A stretch of 64,000 bases of DNA from Bacteroidales bacterium (GCA_003150235.1 QAMW01000015.1:1-64000), one strand, 5' to 3'; positions 16,003 through 26,128 are shown, counted from the first letter of the stretch. The notes: generated by a model from the sequence alone, not told the origin. Program-made: numbers and translations.

Positions 16003-17484
16003 TTATCGAGTAAACTTGACAGAGGTGGTATTGCCGTTATTGTTGACAGTAGCTATGTAAAGACCGCTTGTCAGTGAGGACAAATCCACGTTGAATGAGC
16101 CATTGCCTGATGCCGCGATAACTTCTGCTCCCGTAACTGAATATACTTTTACGGTCGATGCGCCGGTGGCTGCTACAGAAAGAGTCGAGCCTTCAACTGA
16201 ACATCCGGTTGAAGCATTTGACAGTACGTTGTCTATGCCAGTGCATATACCAAGCACGGTAAATTCGGTATTTTCAATTTTCTGTACCGGCAACATATCC
16301 TCAAGGTCGAAGTCAAATTCTGAGGTAATTTCTTCAAGCACTTCGTCATTGTCGCCGTAGGTATAGTCATATGTCATCATGCCCATAAGTTCCTCCATGT
16401 CATCTTCAACCATTGTATAGGTTTCAGAAATTATATTCCCATGCTCGTCGCAGACTACTTCTGTGATTTCCCCTTCGGTCATCACATATTCGGGGTCTTC
16501 GTCATATACGTATTCAGCTATGCTCTTTTCTGTAAAGCTTCCAAACTCATCAGTGTAGGTGACAGACACGGTCTCTTTACCGCTCATCCCTTCTTCAGGA
16601 TCGGAATATGAAGATACGATGATGCAGTCCTTTGCGTTTGGATATTCAGCTGCAATATCGTAAAATAGTTCCCCCTCTTCATATAGTTGTGCGCTTTTTA
16701 TCTTGTTGTCACCTGCAAAAAGCTTTTTAAAATCAGTGACGGCAATCTGTCCGTTACATGCTTCCCACACTATGTCCTTGAGCTCCGAGCCTTCTTCCCA
16801 GTAATATTCATTAGTGCTGTAATCATATCGCATATTTGATATACTCCAGGTGTCGGGCTCTTGTTTGCCTTCCGGATAAGTCAGTTCTATTTTAACTGTA
16901 TTGTCGTATTTGCCGTCATACCATACGAACACATTGAAGTTGGTCACATTGCCGGCGGCATTGCGAATTACCTCAAATTTGTTGCCCGTACTGATGACCC
17001 ACTCATTATTTTGATAATAGTAAATTTCAAGTAATGTATTAAGGTCATGTAATTGGGGATCGGAAAATTCCCAGATTCTTTTCTCACGTGGAGTCCAGGT
17101 GTTTCCTCCGTCAGTGCTTATGGATGTGATTTGGGAAGTCTTGTTGCCAAAGGAGTCATAGGTCATTGTGACCTGACTGATGGTTTCGTCTTCGGGGGTC
17201 TCCTCAAGATAGCGGGTCACGTTTCCCTGCGCGTCGTAGAAGTTGCTGATATTCGCGTCGACAATCCATTCGCCTTCGTCATATACGCTGACAGTCTGTT
17301 TTGCTGGTAGCATTGTGCCATCTTCGGCTGCTTTATTCGCGGCTATGTTTTTTACAAGCCCGTTGCTTTTGACTGTGGCATCGGCAGTTTTTATCGGCAT
17401 TAACCGCGGAGCCGTTTTTTTGGCGGAGAGGGCAGGTGAGGCGACAAGTGCGCCTGCGATAGCAATCAGAGTAAAATAATTCAT
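16003..17484 (-). CDS. Secreted protein with a T9SS type A C-terminal sorting domain
   Basis: A 493-aa exported protein with signal peptide MNYFTLIAIAGALVASPALSA. The middle is rich in YDxxGN-like units (YDAQGN, YDSFGN, DEHGN) resembling the spacing of YD/Rhs repeats, with many acidic and aromatic residues. The last ~75 residues form a type IX secretion sorting domain (VKVYSVTGAEV, then LSSLTSGLYIATV, ending VKFTR). It is probably exported through T9SS and attached to or released from the surface; the function is unknown. ATG 17484 is chosen because the earlier in-frame ATG (17541) falls inside the promoter's -7 element. Confidence 0.82.
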   Translation of the reverse strand: MNYFTLIAIAGALVASPALSAKKTAPRLMPIKTADATVKSNGLVKNIAANKAAEDGTMLPAKQTVSVYDEGEWIVDANISNFYDAQGNVTRYLEETPEDETISQVTMTYDSFGNKTSQITSISTDGGNTWTPREKRIWEFSDPQLHDLNTLLEIYYYQNNEWVISTGNKFEVIRNAAGNVTNFNVFVWYDGKYDNTVKIELTYPEGKQEPDTWSISNMRYDYSTNEYYWEEGSELKDIVWEACNGQIAVTDFKKLFAGDNKIKSAQLYEEGELFYDIAAEYPNAKDCIIVSSYSDPEEGMSGKETVSVTYTDEFGSFTEKSIAEYVYDEDPEYVMTEGEITEVVCDEHGNIISETYTMVEDDMEELMGMMTYDYTYGDNDEVLEEITSEFDFDLEDMLPVQKIENTEFTVLGICTGIDNVLSNASTGCSVEGSTLSVAATGASTVKVYSVTGAEVIAASGNGSFNVDLSSLTSGLYIATVNNNGNTTSVKFTR

Positions 17485-17538
17485 AAGCGATGTAATGAAA
17501 AGTTTAAATTGTAAGGTAATAATAGTTATGATTTTACG

Positions 17539-17570
17539 CAAAGTTAACCCAAAATATCTGAACCCGCAAA
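17539..17570 (-). promoter_or_regulatory. Promoter of the T9SS-type protein gene
   Basis: On the minus strand TTTG (17570-17567), 20 bases, then TAACTTTG (17546-17539). This matches the Bacteroidota housekeeping promoter. A start near 17534 gives a leader of about 50 nt to the ATG at 17484. Confidence 0.8.
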
Positions 17571-17677
17571 TGAATATGACGGATTCTGTAGATTTTGGGT
17601 GAATTACAATATTTTACTCATATTTCAACGAAAGTTCCGTATAATAGTCATTCATTTAGATTTCCCCGGAAGTATAG

Positions 17678-17860
17678 GTTAAGGTGGTAACTATTCAGCG
17701 AATATTACCAGTATAAGAGTTTAATTATCAAGTAGGGATGTACCATGGCGCATCCGAAAACGAGGTTAATTAACCATAAACCGGCGGATGCTCCGGGGAG
17801 CATCCCTACAAATTAATTGCAATCAGACTGTTGGAGTCGCTGAATAGTTACGTTAAGGTG
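17678..17860. mobile_element. MITE-like element with 15-bp TIRs and 9-bp target duplication
   Basis: A 165-bp insert (17687-17851) has perfect 15-bp terminal inverted repeats: GTAACTATTCAGCGA at the left and its complement at the right. It is flanked by an exact 9-bp direct repeat GTTAAGGTG (17678-17686 and 17852-17860), as expected from a target-site duplication. Inside, 25-base arms (17732-17756 and 17785-17809) share gtagggatg and gcatccg, form a large hairpin and are diverged only in the middle. There is no coding capacity, so it must have been moved in trans; 9-bp duplications occur in several DDE transposase families. Confidence 0.85.
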
Positions 17861-17909
17861 GATTTTTGGATAATAAATGTTAATTACGGAAATTTTTCTG
17901 CAAATATTT

Positions 17910-17940
17910 TTGGTGAATAAAATTTAATCGGTAACTTTGT
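17910..17940 (+). promoter_or_regulatory. Promoter of the U32-family gene
   Basis: TTTG (17910-17913), 19 bases, then TAACTTTG (17933-17940): a full match to the Bacteroidota promoter. It leaves a leader of about 100 nt before the ATG at 18044. The MITE ends only 50 bases upstream, so its insertion may have changed what lies upstream of this promoter. Confidence 0.85.
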
Positions 17941-18043
17941 ATCAGTTTTTCATGGTATTAGATTTAAGGTAAAAAGATTATTCGTCGTGACGACGAGTAA
18001 TTTTTTTTATGTCCTTGCCGTTATCATGTAAATTGTAGTTATT

Positions 18044-19879
18044 ATGCAGAATGCCCCAAGAAAAATAGAGTTGCTCGCTCCCGCGCGCAATGCCGACATT
18101 GCCATAGAGGCGATAAAGCATGGCGCTGATGCCGTGTATATAGGTGCGGAAGGATTTGGTGCACGTGCCGCTGCCGCTAACCCGGTGAGGGACATTGAGC
18201 GTCTTACAGAGTTTGCCCATCGTTACCTGGCTCGCGTCTACGTTACTGTAAATACAATAATATATGACAATGAACTGCGTGATGTAGAGCGTCTTATAGG
18301 TCGCTTATACCGCGCAGGTGTCGACGCGCTTATCGTGCAGGATATGGCGGTGTTGCGTATGGATATCCCTCCGATAGCTCTCCACGCAAGCACACAGTGT
18401 GACACGCGCACCCCGGCACAGGCGCGTTTTCTGCAGGATGCCGGTTTTTCCCAGATAGTGCTCCCGCGCGAACTGACACTTGAGGAGATACGTGCGATGC
18501 ACGAGGCGGTGAGTGTACCGCTTGAATCATTTGTACACGGGGCGCTCTGTGTGAGCTACAGCGGCGACTGCCATGCAAGCCAAGTGTTAAAAGGAAGGAG
18601 TGCCAACCGCGGGGAATGTGCGCAGATATGTCGTTTGCCATACGACCTTTATGACGGACTGGGCAACTGTGTGGAGCATGGTCGTCACTTGCTTTCGTTG
18701 CGTGACATGAACCGTTCAGCCGACATTATGGCGATGCTTGACGCCGGTGTCAGCTCATTCAAGATAGAAGGAAGGCTGAAAGATGCCGGATATGTGAAAA
18801 ATGTAGTGAGCTATTACGACCGTAAATTGCGTGAGATTACCGGGCGTCACCCTGACCGTTATTGCCGTCTCTCGGCAGGCAGCGTCGACACTACCTTCAC
18901 TCCTGATGTGAGGAAAAGTTTCAACCGTGGCTTCACCACCTATTTCCTTAACGGTATCGAGCCCTCCATCGGCTCGATTTATACACCCAAATCACAAGGT
19001 GAGCCTGTAGGTAGGGTGATGAAGAGTGACGGGCGCATGATTGAGGCGCGTCTTGACGCTGCGCTTTCCAATGGTGATGGTCTCGGATTTTTCAATGAGC
19101 GCAAGGAGTTTGTCGGTTTCAGGCTCAACCGGGTGGAAGGGTCTCGACTCTTCCCTGCCTCTAAAATCATGATAAAGCCCGGAACAAAACTTTACCGCAA
19201 CAGTGATAAGGCTTTCGACGATATTTTGAGTAAAGAGTCGGCGTCGCGCACAATCGCACTCGACATGACGCTGCGCATTGCCGGTGACAGGCTTGTACTT
19301 GATGTGGCTGATGAGCGTGGCAACGCAGTGACCGCAACGATTGATGCCGATGTCACGCAGGCAGCCCAATCTGAGCAGACAGAGCCTCGACGACGTGCGC
19401 TCGGAAAGCTTGGAGGCACAGGCTATCGTCTCGGTACACTTGATGACCGTGTCGGCTCACGATTTATTGCCGCAGGTGTGCTCACCGCATTGCGCCGTGA
19501 TGCAATCGCGTTGCTTGATGCTGCAAACCGTATGAGATACAATCGTGAGTTGCGACATCCTGAAAACCGGACTGCGGTTTATCCCGCAACTCGCCTGGAC
19601 TATCATTATAATGTGGCAAATTCAGAGGCGGAGGCGTTTTATCGTGGCCATGGTGTCAAGAGCGTATCGCCCGCTATCGAGACTGTCCCGCCGAAAAAGG
19701 GAAGTGACGTACAGGTGATGACCACGCGTTACTGTCTGCGCCGAGAGCTTGGGGCATGTCTTAAGGAGGGTGGCGGAGCGAAACTTCCTGCTCCGCTCGT
19801 GTTGCGTTCGGGTGATATCACGCTTCGTCTTGACTTTGATTGCGCGGCATGCCGTATGCACGTGATGACGCAGCGGTAG
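18044..19879 (+). CDS. U32-family protein (RlhA-like, putative rRNA hydroxylation factor)
   Basis: 611 aa. The N-terminal U32 domain starts IELLAPARNADIAIEAIKHG and has DAVYIGAEGFGAR, a Cys cluster SGDCHASQ..NRGECAQICRLPY (about residues 174-200) and FKIEGRLKDAGYV. The C-terminal half has the collagenase-like accessory region found in long family members. E. coli RlhA, a protein of this class, is needed for 23S rRNA C2501 hydroxylation, while older annotations say peptidase or collagenase. The Cys set fits an Fe-S-binding, prephenate-dependent tRNA/rRNA hydroxylation role (family knowledge). The stop codon directly abuts the stop of the convergent OMF gene with no base between. Confidence 0.85.
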   Translation: MQNAPRKIELLAPARNADIAIEAIKHGADAVYIGAEGFGARAAAANPVRDIERLTEFAHRYLARVYVTVNTIIYDNELRDVERLIGRLYRAGVDALIVQDMAVLRMDIPPIALHASTQCDTRTPAQARFLQDAGFSQIVLPRELTLEEIRAMHEAVSVPLESFVHGALCVSYSGDCHASQVLKGRSANRGECAQICRLPYDLYDGLGNCVEHGRHLLSLRDMNRSADIMAMLDAGVSSFKIEGRLKDAGYVKNVVSYYDRKLREITGRHPDRYCRLSAGSVDTTFTPDVRKSFNRGFTTYFLNGIEPSIGSIYTPKSQGEPVGRVMKSDGRMIEARLDAALSNGDGLGFFNERKEFVGFRLNRVEGSRLFPASKIMIKPGTKLYRNSDKAFDDILSKESASRTIALDMTLRIAGDRLVLDVADERGNAVTATIDADVTQAAQSEQTEPRRRALGKLGGTGYRLGTLDDRVGSRFIAAGVLTALRRDAIALLDAANRMRYNRELRHPENRTAVYPATRLDYHYNVANSEAEAFYRGHGVKSVSPAIETVPPKKGSDVQVMTTRYCLRRELGACLKEGGGAKLPAPLVLRSGDITLRLDFDCAACRMHVMTQR

Positions 19880-21259
19880 TTACTGCCGCCAGCCGCCACC
19901 AAGTGCCTTGTAGAGCTGCACGATTACCAGTTCTTTGTTACGTATGGCGTTGCTGAGGTTTATCTGTGCGTCGAAATAACTACGCTGTGCGTCAAGCACA
20001 TCGATGTAGCCTATCACGCCGTTGATATATTGCAGCTGTGCAAGTTCCATCGTGGTTTTTGACGCTTGTTCAAGTTCTGCCATCGACTCATAGATTTCCT
20101 GTATCTTGTTGTAGTCGACAATGGCATTGCGCACCTCCATGAAGGCGTTCAGTACAACCTTTTCATAACTGTAACACTCCTGTTCATAGACAGCCTGCTG
20201 GGCGCGATATGCACCTTGGCGGCGTCCGAAGTCAAATATCGATCCGAGCAACGAAGCGCTGAGAAAGTGCATCGGCGACTTGAAAAAGTCGGAAAACTCC
20301 TCGCTTTCAAGTCCGCCTGTTGCCGTGAGCGTCAGGCGAGGAAATCGGTTGGTGTATGCCATTCCCACTGCGGCATTTGCCGCGATAAGGCTCTGTTCGG
20401 CTGCCCTCACGTCGGGGCGTCGTTCAAGCAAAGTGGAGGGAAGTCCGACAGGAAGATTTTCGGGTAAAGTTATGCGTTTTCTTTGGCGGTTACGCTCTAT
20501 TGTCGAGGGAAATTCTCCTGCGAGAAATGATATTTCATTCTCTTTCAGCGCAATGTCGCGTTCAAGTATAGGAATGTGTGTGGCTGTGCGCGCAAGCTCC
20601 ATCTTTGCCTGTTGATAGGATGTCTCGGAGGTAAGTCCGCCTTCAAAACGCAGTTTGGCGAGGCGCACACTCTCTTTTCGTGCATCGAGGGTCTGCCTTA
20701 CGATACTCAGTTCGTTATCAAGCGCCACAAGTTCAAAATAAGCCTGCGCCACTTCGGCGATGATGGAGAGGGTGAGACCACGGCGGTTTTCCACGCTTTC
20801 CATCAATAGTGCTTTGCTGCGGTCGTTCGCCCAACGGAGATTTCCCCACAGGTCGAGTTCCCATGACAGGGAGGCTTTCAGACCTTCCTCCGGGTCATTT
20901 TTATAGCGGTCGCCTCCATAGTTAAGTCCCTCTTTTTGCACATAGGCTTGTCCGTTGACTGTCGGAAACAGATTGCCGAGTTCGACACGCTTTCTTGCCG
21001 CGAGTTCCTTAATGCGCGCATCGGCAATGCGTAGATCTTTATTATGGTCGAGAGTGTGTGTGATGAGGCGTGACAATACCGAGTCGTTGTAGATTTCCCA
21101 CCACGCGAGGTCGGCGATTGAAAATGTATCGGTGTCATGCCCCTTTTCCAGGGTCGGGGGCACTGACATCTGCGGTTTCACGTATTTTTGTCCGAGCTTG
21201 CATCCGCTCATTACGCATACAAGCAGGAGCGCATATAATATTATAAAGCGAGTCTTCAT
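19880..21259 (-). CDS. RND efflux outer-membrane channel lipoprotein (OprM/NodT type)
   Basis: 459 aa, the TolC-like exit duct of the tripartite pump. A lipobox VMSGC (Cys20) is followed by two OEP repeats (about residues 60-240 and 255-455); SWELDLWGNLRW and PDVRAAEQSLIAANAAVGMA are family hallmarks. Its start overlaps the RND gene's stop by 4 bases (ATGA), so the two are translationally coupled. It is last in a MFP-RND-OMF operon. Confidence 0.95.
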   Translation of the reverse strand: MKTRFIILYALLLVCVMSGCKLGQKYVKPQMSVPPTLEKGHDTDTFSIADLAWWEIYNDSVLSRLITHTLDHNKDLRIADARIKELAARKRVELGNLFPTVNGQAYVQKEGLNYGGDRYKNDPEEGLKASLSWELDLWGNLRWANDRSKALLMESVENRRGLTLSIIAEVAQAYFELVALDNELSIVRQTLDARKESVRLAKLRFEGGLTSETSYQQAKMELARTATHIPILERDIALKENEISFLAGEFPSTIERNRQRKRITLPENLPVGLPSTLLERRPDVRAAEQSLIAANAAVGMAYTNRFPRLTLTATGGLESEEFSDFFKSPMHFLSASLLGSIFDFGRRQGAYRAQQAVYEQECYSYEKVVLNAFMEVRNAIVDYNKIQEIYESMAELEQASKTTMELAQLQYINGVIGYIDVLDAQRSYFDAQINLSNAIRNKELVIVQLYKALGGGWRQ

Positions 21260-24200
21260 TTTTTCTTATGGAAAATATGTGTCAGTTTCTTTGCCTTGAC
21301 AGGTATATGTAGAGCGGGGTAACGATTACGCAGACGGCTCATGACGCGATAGATAAGCACGAAGAAGAACGGCACGAGCACTATTCCCGCCACCACGGCG
21401 ACAATCATGCCGAAAAATACACCTGTGCCTATCGCCTGGCGGCTTGCCGACCCGGGACCTGACGCTATCACCATCGGGAGCATACCGAGGATAAAGGCGA
21501 GTGAGGTCATGAGAATGGGGCGGAAGCGGAGCCGCGCTGCATATATTGCCGCTTGTAGCGCATCGACACCTTTGTCGGTCTGCTCCTTGGCAAATTCTAC
21601 GATAAGTATGGCATTTTTTGCCGCCATACCCATGAGCATCACAAGACCTATCTGGAAATACACGTCATTTTCCAGTCCGCATGCCCATTCCCCGACGTAG
21701 GCGCCAAATGCCGCCACGGGAAGCGACAGCAGAACCGCTGCCGGGACTGTCCAGCTTTCATAGAGCGCGGCAAGGAACAGAAACACAAACAGGAACACAA
21801 GGGTAAGCACAAGCCCCGTCTGGCCTCCCGCTTTCTTTTCCTGAAAAGACAGTCCGCTCCATTCCACGCCTATGTTTTCAGGAAGTTTCTCCTGCGCGAT
21901 TTTCTCCACGATTTCCATAGCCTCTCCGGAACTATAGCCTTTTGCCGCCTCGCCTCTGATGACCGCGCTGTTAAACATGTTGAAGCGTTTGATGTTTCCC
22001 GGACCGGTGGTAAACGACGATGTGCCGAGCGATGTGAGCGGAATCATTGCATTACCGTTGCCTCTCACGAAGAAGAGATTGATATTTTCGCGGTGTTCGC
22101 GGTATGGTGCCTCTGCCTGGATGTAAACGCGATATACGCGGTTAAACATGTTGAAGTCGTTGACATATACCGAGCCTGTGTAAGCCTTCATCGTGGCAAA
22201 TACGTCGGCGAGCGGCACCCCGGCAAATTTCACCTTGTCACGGTCGACATCGAAATATAGCTGCGGGATGTCGGCTTGCAGTGATGTGGAAAGTCCGGCG
22301 ACTTTCTTGTTCATCGAGGCATATTTCATCACCGTATCGGTGGCTGCCACAAGGTCGTGCAGGGTGGCATCGCCTCGCGCCTCAAGCTGCATCTCGAATC
22401 CTCCCGATTGCCCCAGCCCGGGGATTACAGGCGGTTTTGACAGATACACCTTACATTCGGGATATTCCGAGAGGTCTTTCCTGACCACCGCCATGATATC
22501 GTCGATAGTCTCGTCGTCACGCTCTTCCCACGGCTTCAGTATCACCGTGAGCTCGCTGCGCGCCTGGCTGCTGCCAACCTGCGAGCTGCTTCCGGCGACA
22601 CTCTGCACATATTCCACGGCGGGGTTGTCCATCAGGTAACTCACGGCGCGTTCGGTCACAAGGCGAGTGCGCTCCAGTGTGGCTCCCTCGGGAAGTTCCA
22701 GCTCTACCTTGAAGTAACCCTGGTCCTCAACCGGAAGGAAGCTTGAAGGCATGAACTTGTTGATGATGAAAATAGCCACAATCATCATGCCGAATCCGGC
22801 GATTACACGTTTCTTGTATTTCAGGCTGTCACGTATTATCCGGACATATCGTGTGTTGCCTTTAGCAAGCCATTCGTTGATTTTGCGGAACACTACATTT
22901 TTCTTCTCTCCCTCTTTCTGAGGGCGAAGTATGAGCGAACACATCACCGGGCTTAATGTCAGCGCGACCACCGCCGACAACAGTACGGATACCACTATTG
23001 TCACCGTGAACTGACGGTAAAGCTGCCCGGTGATGCCGCCGAGGAAACTTACCGGTACAAATACGGCTGCAAGCACGAGCGATGTGGCGATGATAGGGCT
23101 TGCGAGTCCCTGCATCGCCTTCTTGGTCGCTTCGTAAGGGGGAAGATGTTCCTCTTCCATCACTCGCTCCACATTCTCGACCACGACTATCGCGTCGTCG
23201 ACCACTATACCGATTGCGAGCACGAGCCCGAGCAGGGTGAGCATGTTGAGCGAGAACCCGAATATAAGCATGAAGCCGAATGTACCGATGAGGGATATCG
23301 GTACTGCGACAAGGGGAATGAGCGTTGCGCGCCATGACTGCAGCGACAGGTAAACCACGAATATCACCAATACGAGAGCCTCGAAAAGGGTCTTGTACAC
23401 CTCATGGATAGATTCGGAGATATAGGTGGTCATGTCAAACGGGATTTCGTAGCTCAGTCCGTCGGGGAAACCTTGGCTGATTTCTTCCATCGCCTCCTTG
23501 ACGCGCCCGGCAACATCCATTGCATTGGCTCCGGGAAGCATATATACGGCAAGTACAGCGGCGTTTTCGCCGTTTATGCCACTTTCCGTATTGTAACTTT
23601 GCGCTTCAAGCGATATACGTGCCACGTCGCGCAGTCGTATGATTGACCCGTCGGGATTGGCGCGCACGACAATTTCCTCAAATTGGCTCACCGTTGACAA
23701 TCTGCCTTGTGTGGTGATAGGTATGGTCACGTCAAGCCCCTTGGTAGGCTGCTGTCCGAGTACACCTGCCGCCGATTCGCGGTTCTGGTCTTTCAACGCT
23801 TTCTGAAGGTCGGCGACCGTGATGCCGAGGTTGGCGAGTTTGTCGGGCTGTACCCAAATCTGCATGGCGTAATATCTGCCGCCTATCTGCGACACGCGCC
23901 CTACGCCCGGGATACGCCGCAGAAGGTCGATTACATTAAGTGTGGCGAAGTTACTTAGATATATCTCGTCAAATTTCGGGTCGGACGACTGTACGCAGAT
24001 TGTGAGCAGCTGGCTCGGAGCCTGTTTTTCGACCGAGATGCCGTTTTGCACCACCTCTGCCGGGAGTCGCGACTCGGCGAGCTTCACGCGGTTCTGTATC
24101 TCGACGGCGGCAAGATCGGCGTTTGCCGAGATGTCAAATGTCACCGTGGCGGAAAAAGAACCGGAATTGGAACTTGAAGATTCCATATATAGCATCCCCG

Positions 24201-24420
24201 GTGTGCCGTTCAGCTCCTGTTCGATAGGGGTGGCTACTGCCTGCGAAACAGTGAGTGCGCTTGCTCCGGGATATGACGCGCTGATTTTTACAACCGGCGG
24301 CGTGATTTGCGGATACTGGTCGATAGGAAGCATCGTGAGTCCGATTACACCCACGATTACAATCAGTATCGACAGCACCATCGAAAATACGGGACGGTCT
24401 ATGAAAAAGCTTACTTTCAT
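21256..24420 (-). CDS. RND multidrug efflux transporter (HAE-1/AcrB type)
   Basis: 1054 aa, the inner-membrane proton-driven pump. It has twelve TM segments with two large periplasmic loops. The N-terminus is typical (FFIDRPVFSMVLSILIVI); the proton-relay TM4 has GIVVDDAIVVVENVERVMEE; TM10 region reads GMAAKNAILIVEFAKE. HAE-1 members export hydrophobic drugs, bile salts and detergents, which is plausible for a gut bacterium. It is 21 bases downstream of the MFP gene and overlaps the OMF gene. Confidence 0.97.
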   Translation of the reverse strand: MKVSFFIDRPVFSMVLSILIVIVGVIGLTMLPIDQYPQITPPVVKISASYPGASALTVSQAVATPIEQELNGTPGMLYMESSSSNSGSFSATVTFDISANADLAAVEIQNRVKLAESRLPAEVVQNGISVEKQAPSQLLTICVQSSDPKFDEIYLSNFATLNVIDLLRRIPGVGRVSQIGGRYYAMQIWVQPDKLANLGITVADLQKALKDQNRESAAGVLGQQPTKGLDVTIPITTQGRLSTVSQFEEIVVRANPDGSIIRLRDVARISLEAQSYNTESGINGENAAVLAVYMLPGANAMDVAGRVKEAMEEISQGFPDGLSYEIPFDMTTYISESIHEVYKTLFEALVLVIFVVYLSLQSWRATLIPLVAVPISLIGTFGFMLIFGFSLNMLTLLGLVLAIGIVVDDAIVVVENVERVMEEEHLPPYEATKKAMQGLASPIIATSLVLAAVFVPVSFLGGITGQLYRQFTVTIVVSVLLSAVVALTLSPVMCSLILRPQKEGEKKNVVFRKINEWLAKGNTRYVRIIRDSLKYKKRVIAGFGMMIVAIFIINKFMPSSFLPVEDQGYFKVELELPEGATLERTRLVTERAVSYLMDNPAVEYVQSVAGSSSQVGSSQARSELTVILKPWEERDDETIDDIMAVVRKDLSEYPECKVYLSKPPVIPGLGQSGGFEMQLEARGDATLHDLVAATDTVMKYASMNKKVAGLSTSLQADIPQLYFDVDRDKVKFAGVPLADVFATMKAYTGSVYVNDFNMFNRVYRVYIQAEAPYREHRENINLFFVRGNGNAMIPLTSLGTSSFTTGPGNIKRFNMFNSAVIRGEAAKGYSSGEAMEIVEKIAQEKLPENIGVEWSGLSFQEKKAGGQTGLVLTLVFLFVFLFLAALYESWTVPAAVLLSLPVAAFGAYVGEWACGLENDVYFQIGLVMLMGMAAKNAILIVEFAKEQTDKGVDALQAAIYAARLRFRPILMTSLAFILGMLPMVIASGPGSASRQAIGTGVFFGMIVAVVAGIVLVPFFFVLIYRVMSRLRNRYPALHIPVKAKKLTHIFHKKK

Positions 24421-24441
24421 GCTTGTCTGTGTGATTGTATG

Positions 24442-25581
24442 TTACTCTTCATCGGTGTCGGAAGTTACCGCGTCGCTTACCCTCACTTTCATGCCGGGGG
24501 TAAGTTTATGGTAGCCTTCGACCACGACATTTTCGCCGGGATTAAGTCCACGTTCCACAACCATATTGTTCTGAAACTCCGGACCGGTCTCGATAAAGCG
24601 TTTCTCCACCGTCGAGTCGGCTCGCATTACAAATATGTGTGCGCCTCCCTTCTCGATGCTTATGGCTCGAGTCGGCACTACGGTAGCTTTCTCCCTTACG
24701 TCGAGAAGCACTTTTACCTTGGTGAATTGTCCCGGCAATATGGCGCGTTCCGGATTTGGCATCTCCGCGCGCACGGAGAATGTACCGGTATTCGGGTCGA
24801 CTGTAGGCTCGGCAAAATCAACCATGCCTTTATGAAGATACACGGTGTTGTCGGCGAGGGTGATGGTGACATAAGGCTGCCATGCGCGGTTTTCATCTTT
24901 CTGGCTGAAATCCACATTTCGCTCCTTGCTCTTGAGGTAGTCGAGTGCGGTCATGCTGAAATCAATGAGCACTGTGTCGCTTTTCACGATTGTGGCAAGG
25001 AGGGATTTTGCCCCGGGGCCTACAAGAGTACCCAGGTCCACGTTACGCTCGCTGATGTGCCCGGCGATAGGAGAGCGCACGGTCGTGTAGCCAAGCTCCA
25101 GCTCCGACTGAGCGAGGTCGGCGCGGCTCATCGCCACGGAGGCTTTTGCCGTCTCGTAGGCTGCAATCGCATTGTCCAGGTCGAGCTGACTTGCAGCATT
25201 CTGTTCGTAAAGCGGGCGTATGCGTTCAAGGTCGCGCTTCGCTTTCTGTTCCTGCGACTCGTCTTTCTTCAGCTGTGCCCGCGCCTTGTCTACTTTTGCC
25301 CGGTATTGGTCGGGATTGATAATGAACAATACCTGATTTTTCTTCACGTAAGTACCCTCCTCGAAAAGCATCTTTTCAAGGTATCCTTCCACGCGGGCGC
25401 GTACCTCTACAAACTGTTGGGCGCGTACCCTGCCTACATATTCGCCGTAAATCTCGACATCGTCCTGCGCTGCGGGTTGTACGGCGACAACGGGAAGTGT
25501 TGTCTCACTCTTTTTACATCCGGTTGCGATAACCGGTAATGTTAAGCCTAATATTATGGCTGCCAGATATTTATTACCCAT
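24442..25581 (-). CDS. RND efflux periplasmic adaptor lipoprotein (AcrA type)
   Basis: 379 aa membrane-fusion protein linking pump and channel. Lipobox VIATGC (Cys22); lipoyl-like half motifs flank an alpha-hairpin (about residues 95-165, Lys/Glu/Ala rich), then beta-barrel and membrane-proximal domains. It is the first gene of the efflux operon. No regulator gene is adjacent, unlike many AcrR- or AraC-controlled pumps. Confidence 0.95.
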   Translation of the reverse strand: MGNKYLAAIILGLTLPVIATGCKKSETTLPVVAVQPAAQDDVEIYGEYVGRVRAQQFVEVRARVEGYLEKMLFEEGTYVKKNQVLFIINPDQYRAKVDKARAQLKKDESQEQKAKRDLERIRPLYEQNAASQLDLDNAIAAYETAKASVAMSRADLAQSELELGYTTVRSPIAGHISERNVDLGTLVGPGAKSLLATIVKSDTVLIDFSMTALDYLKSKERNVDFSQKDENRAWQPYVTITLADNTVYLHKGMVDFAEPTVDPNTGTFSVRAEMPNPERAILPGQFTKVKVLLDVREKATVVPTRAISIEKGGAHIFVMRADSTVEKRFIETGPEFQNNMVVERGLNPGENVVVEGYHKLTPGMKVRVSDAVTSDTDEE

Positions 25582-25921
25582 TGATCGTTTGACTGTTTGT
25601 GTGAATGATTCTCTTTTAAGCTATGATGACTTATTGTTTTAACAAAATTCATCATAGAGAGTTCGGTCGGGATAATTTCCGGTACAAAATTAGTGTATCC
25701 TTATAAAACCGACATAAAACTATGGCTGCCGTATATTTACATATTCCTGTTGTCTATTTACACTGCATGAAATTATAGACTTGCGCTGAAAAAACATTTT
25801 GAGAAAAAATTTGTTATAATTATATGTTATAGATTGCAAAAAAATCGTAAATTTGCCATCGGTAGTAGAACTTAACAGTAGTAAACTCATTTATATGTCT
25901 AACAAATAAATACTTACGACA
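25582..25921. other. Divergent intergenic region between efflux operon and DUF2582 gene
   Basis: 340 bases, AT-rich. On the minus strand TAATTTTG at 25692-25685 is a likely -7 box for the efflux operon, giving a ~100-nt leader. On the plus strand TAAATTTG at 25848-25855 is a likely -7 box for the DUF2582 gene, ~70 nt upstream of its ATG. Clear TTTG -33 partners at proper spacing were not found for either. No ORF or strong inverted repeat is seen. Confidence 0.55.
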
Positions 25922-26128
25922 ATGAACATTGACACTATCGGCTACAACGCCGGCCTTGTGTGGAATGCACTTAACGAAGCTGACGCGCTTGGACTCAAAC
26001 AAATCAAGAAAGTTACCAAACTGAAGGATAAGGAACTCTATGCAGCCCTCGGATGGCTTGCACGTGAAAATAAAATCCTCATCGCCGAAAACGAAGACGA
26101 CAAGGATCTTATAATATCACTCGCATAA
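25922..26128 (+). CDS. DUF2582 winged helix-turn-helix protein
   Basis: 68 aa. The whole protein is one small winged-helix domain (NALNEADALGLKQIKKVTKL, then ELYAALGWLARENKI), matching the DUF2582 family that is widespread and conserved in Bacteroidota. It has the fold of a DNA-binding protein but no partner domain; a regulatory role is inferred from the fold only. It is monocistronic, with a promoter box upstream and a terminator 25 bases after the stop. Confidence 0.88.
   Translation: MNIDTIGYNAGLVWNALNEADALGLKQIKKVTKLKDKELYAALGWLARENKILIAENEDDKDLIISLA

Noticed and set aside
24307..25539. Plus-strand open frame of 410 codons opposite the efflux adaptor gene
   Set aside because: Antisense to a fully recognisable MFP gene; its residues follow the complement pattern and show no domain.
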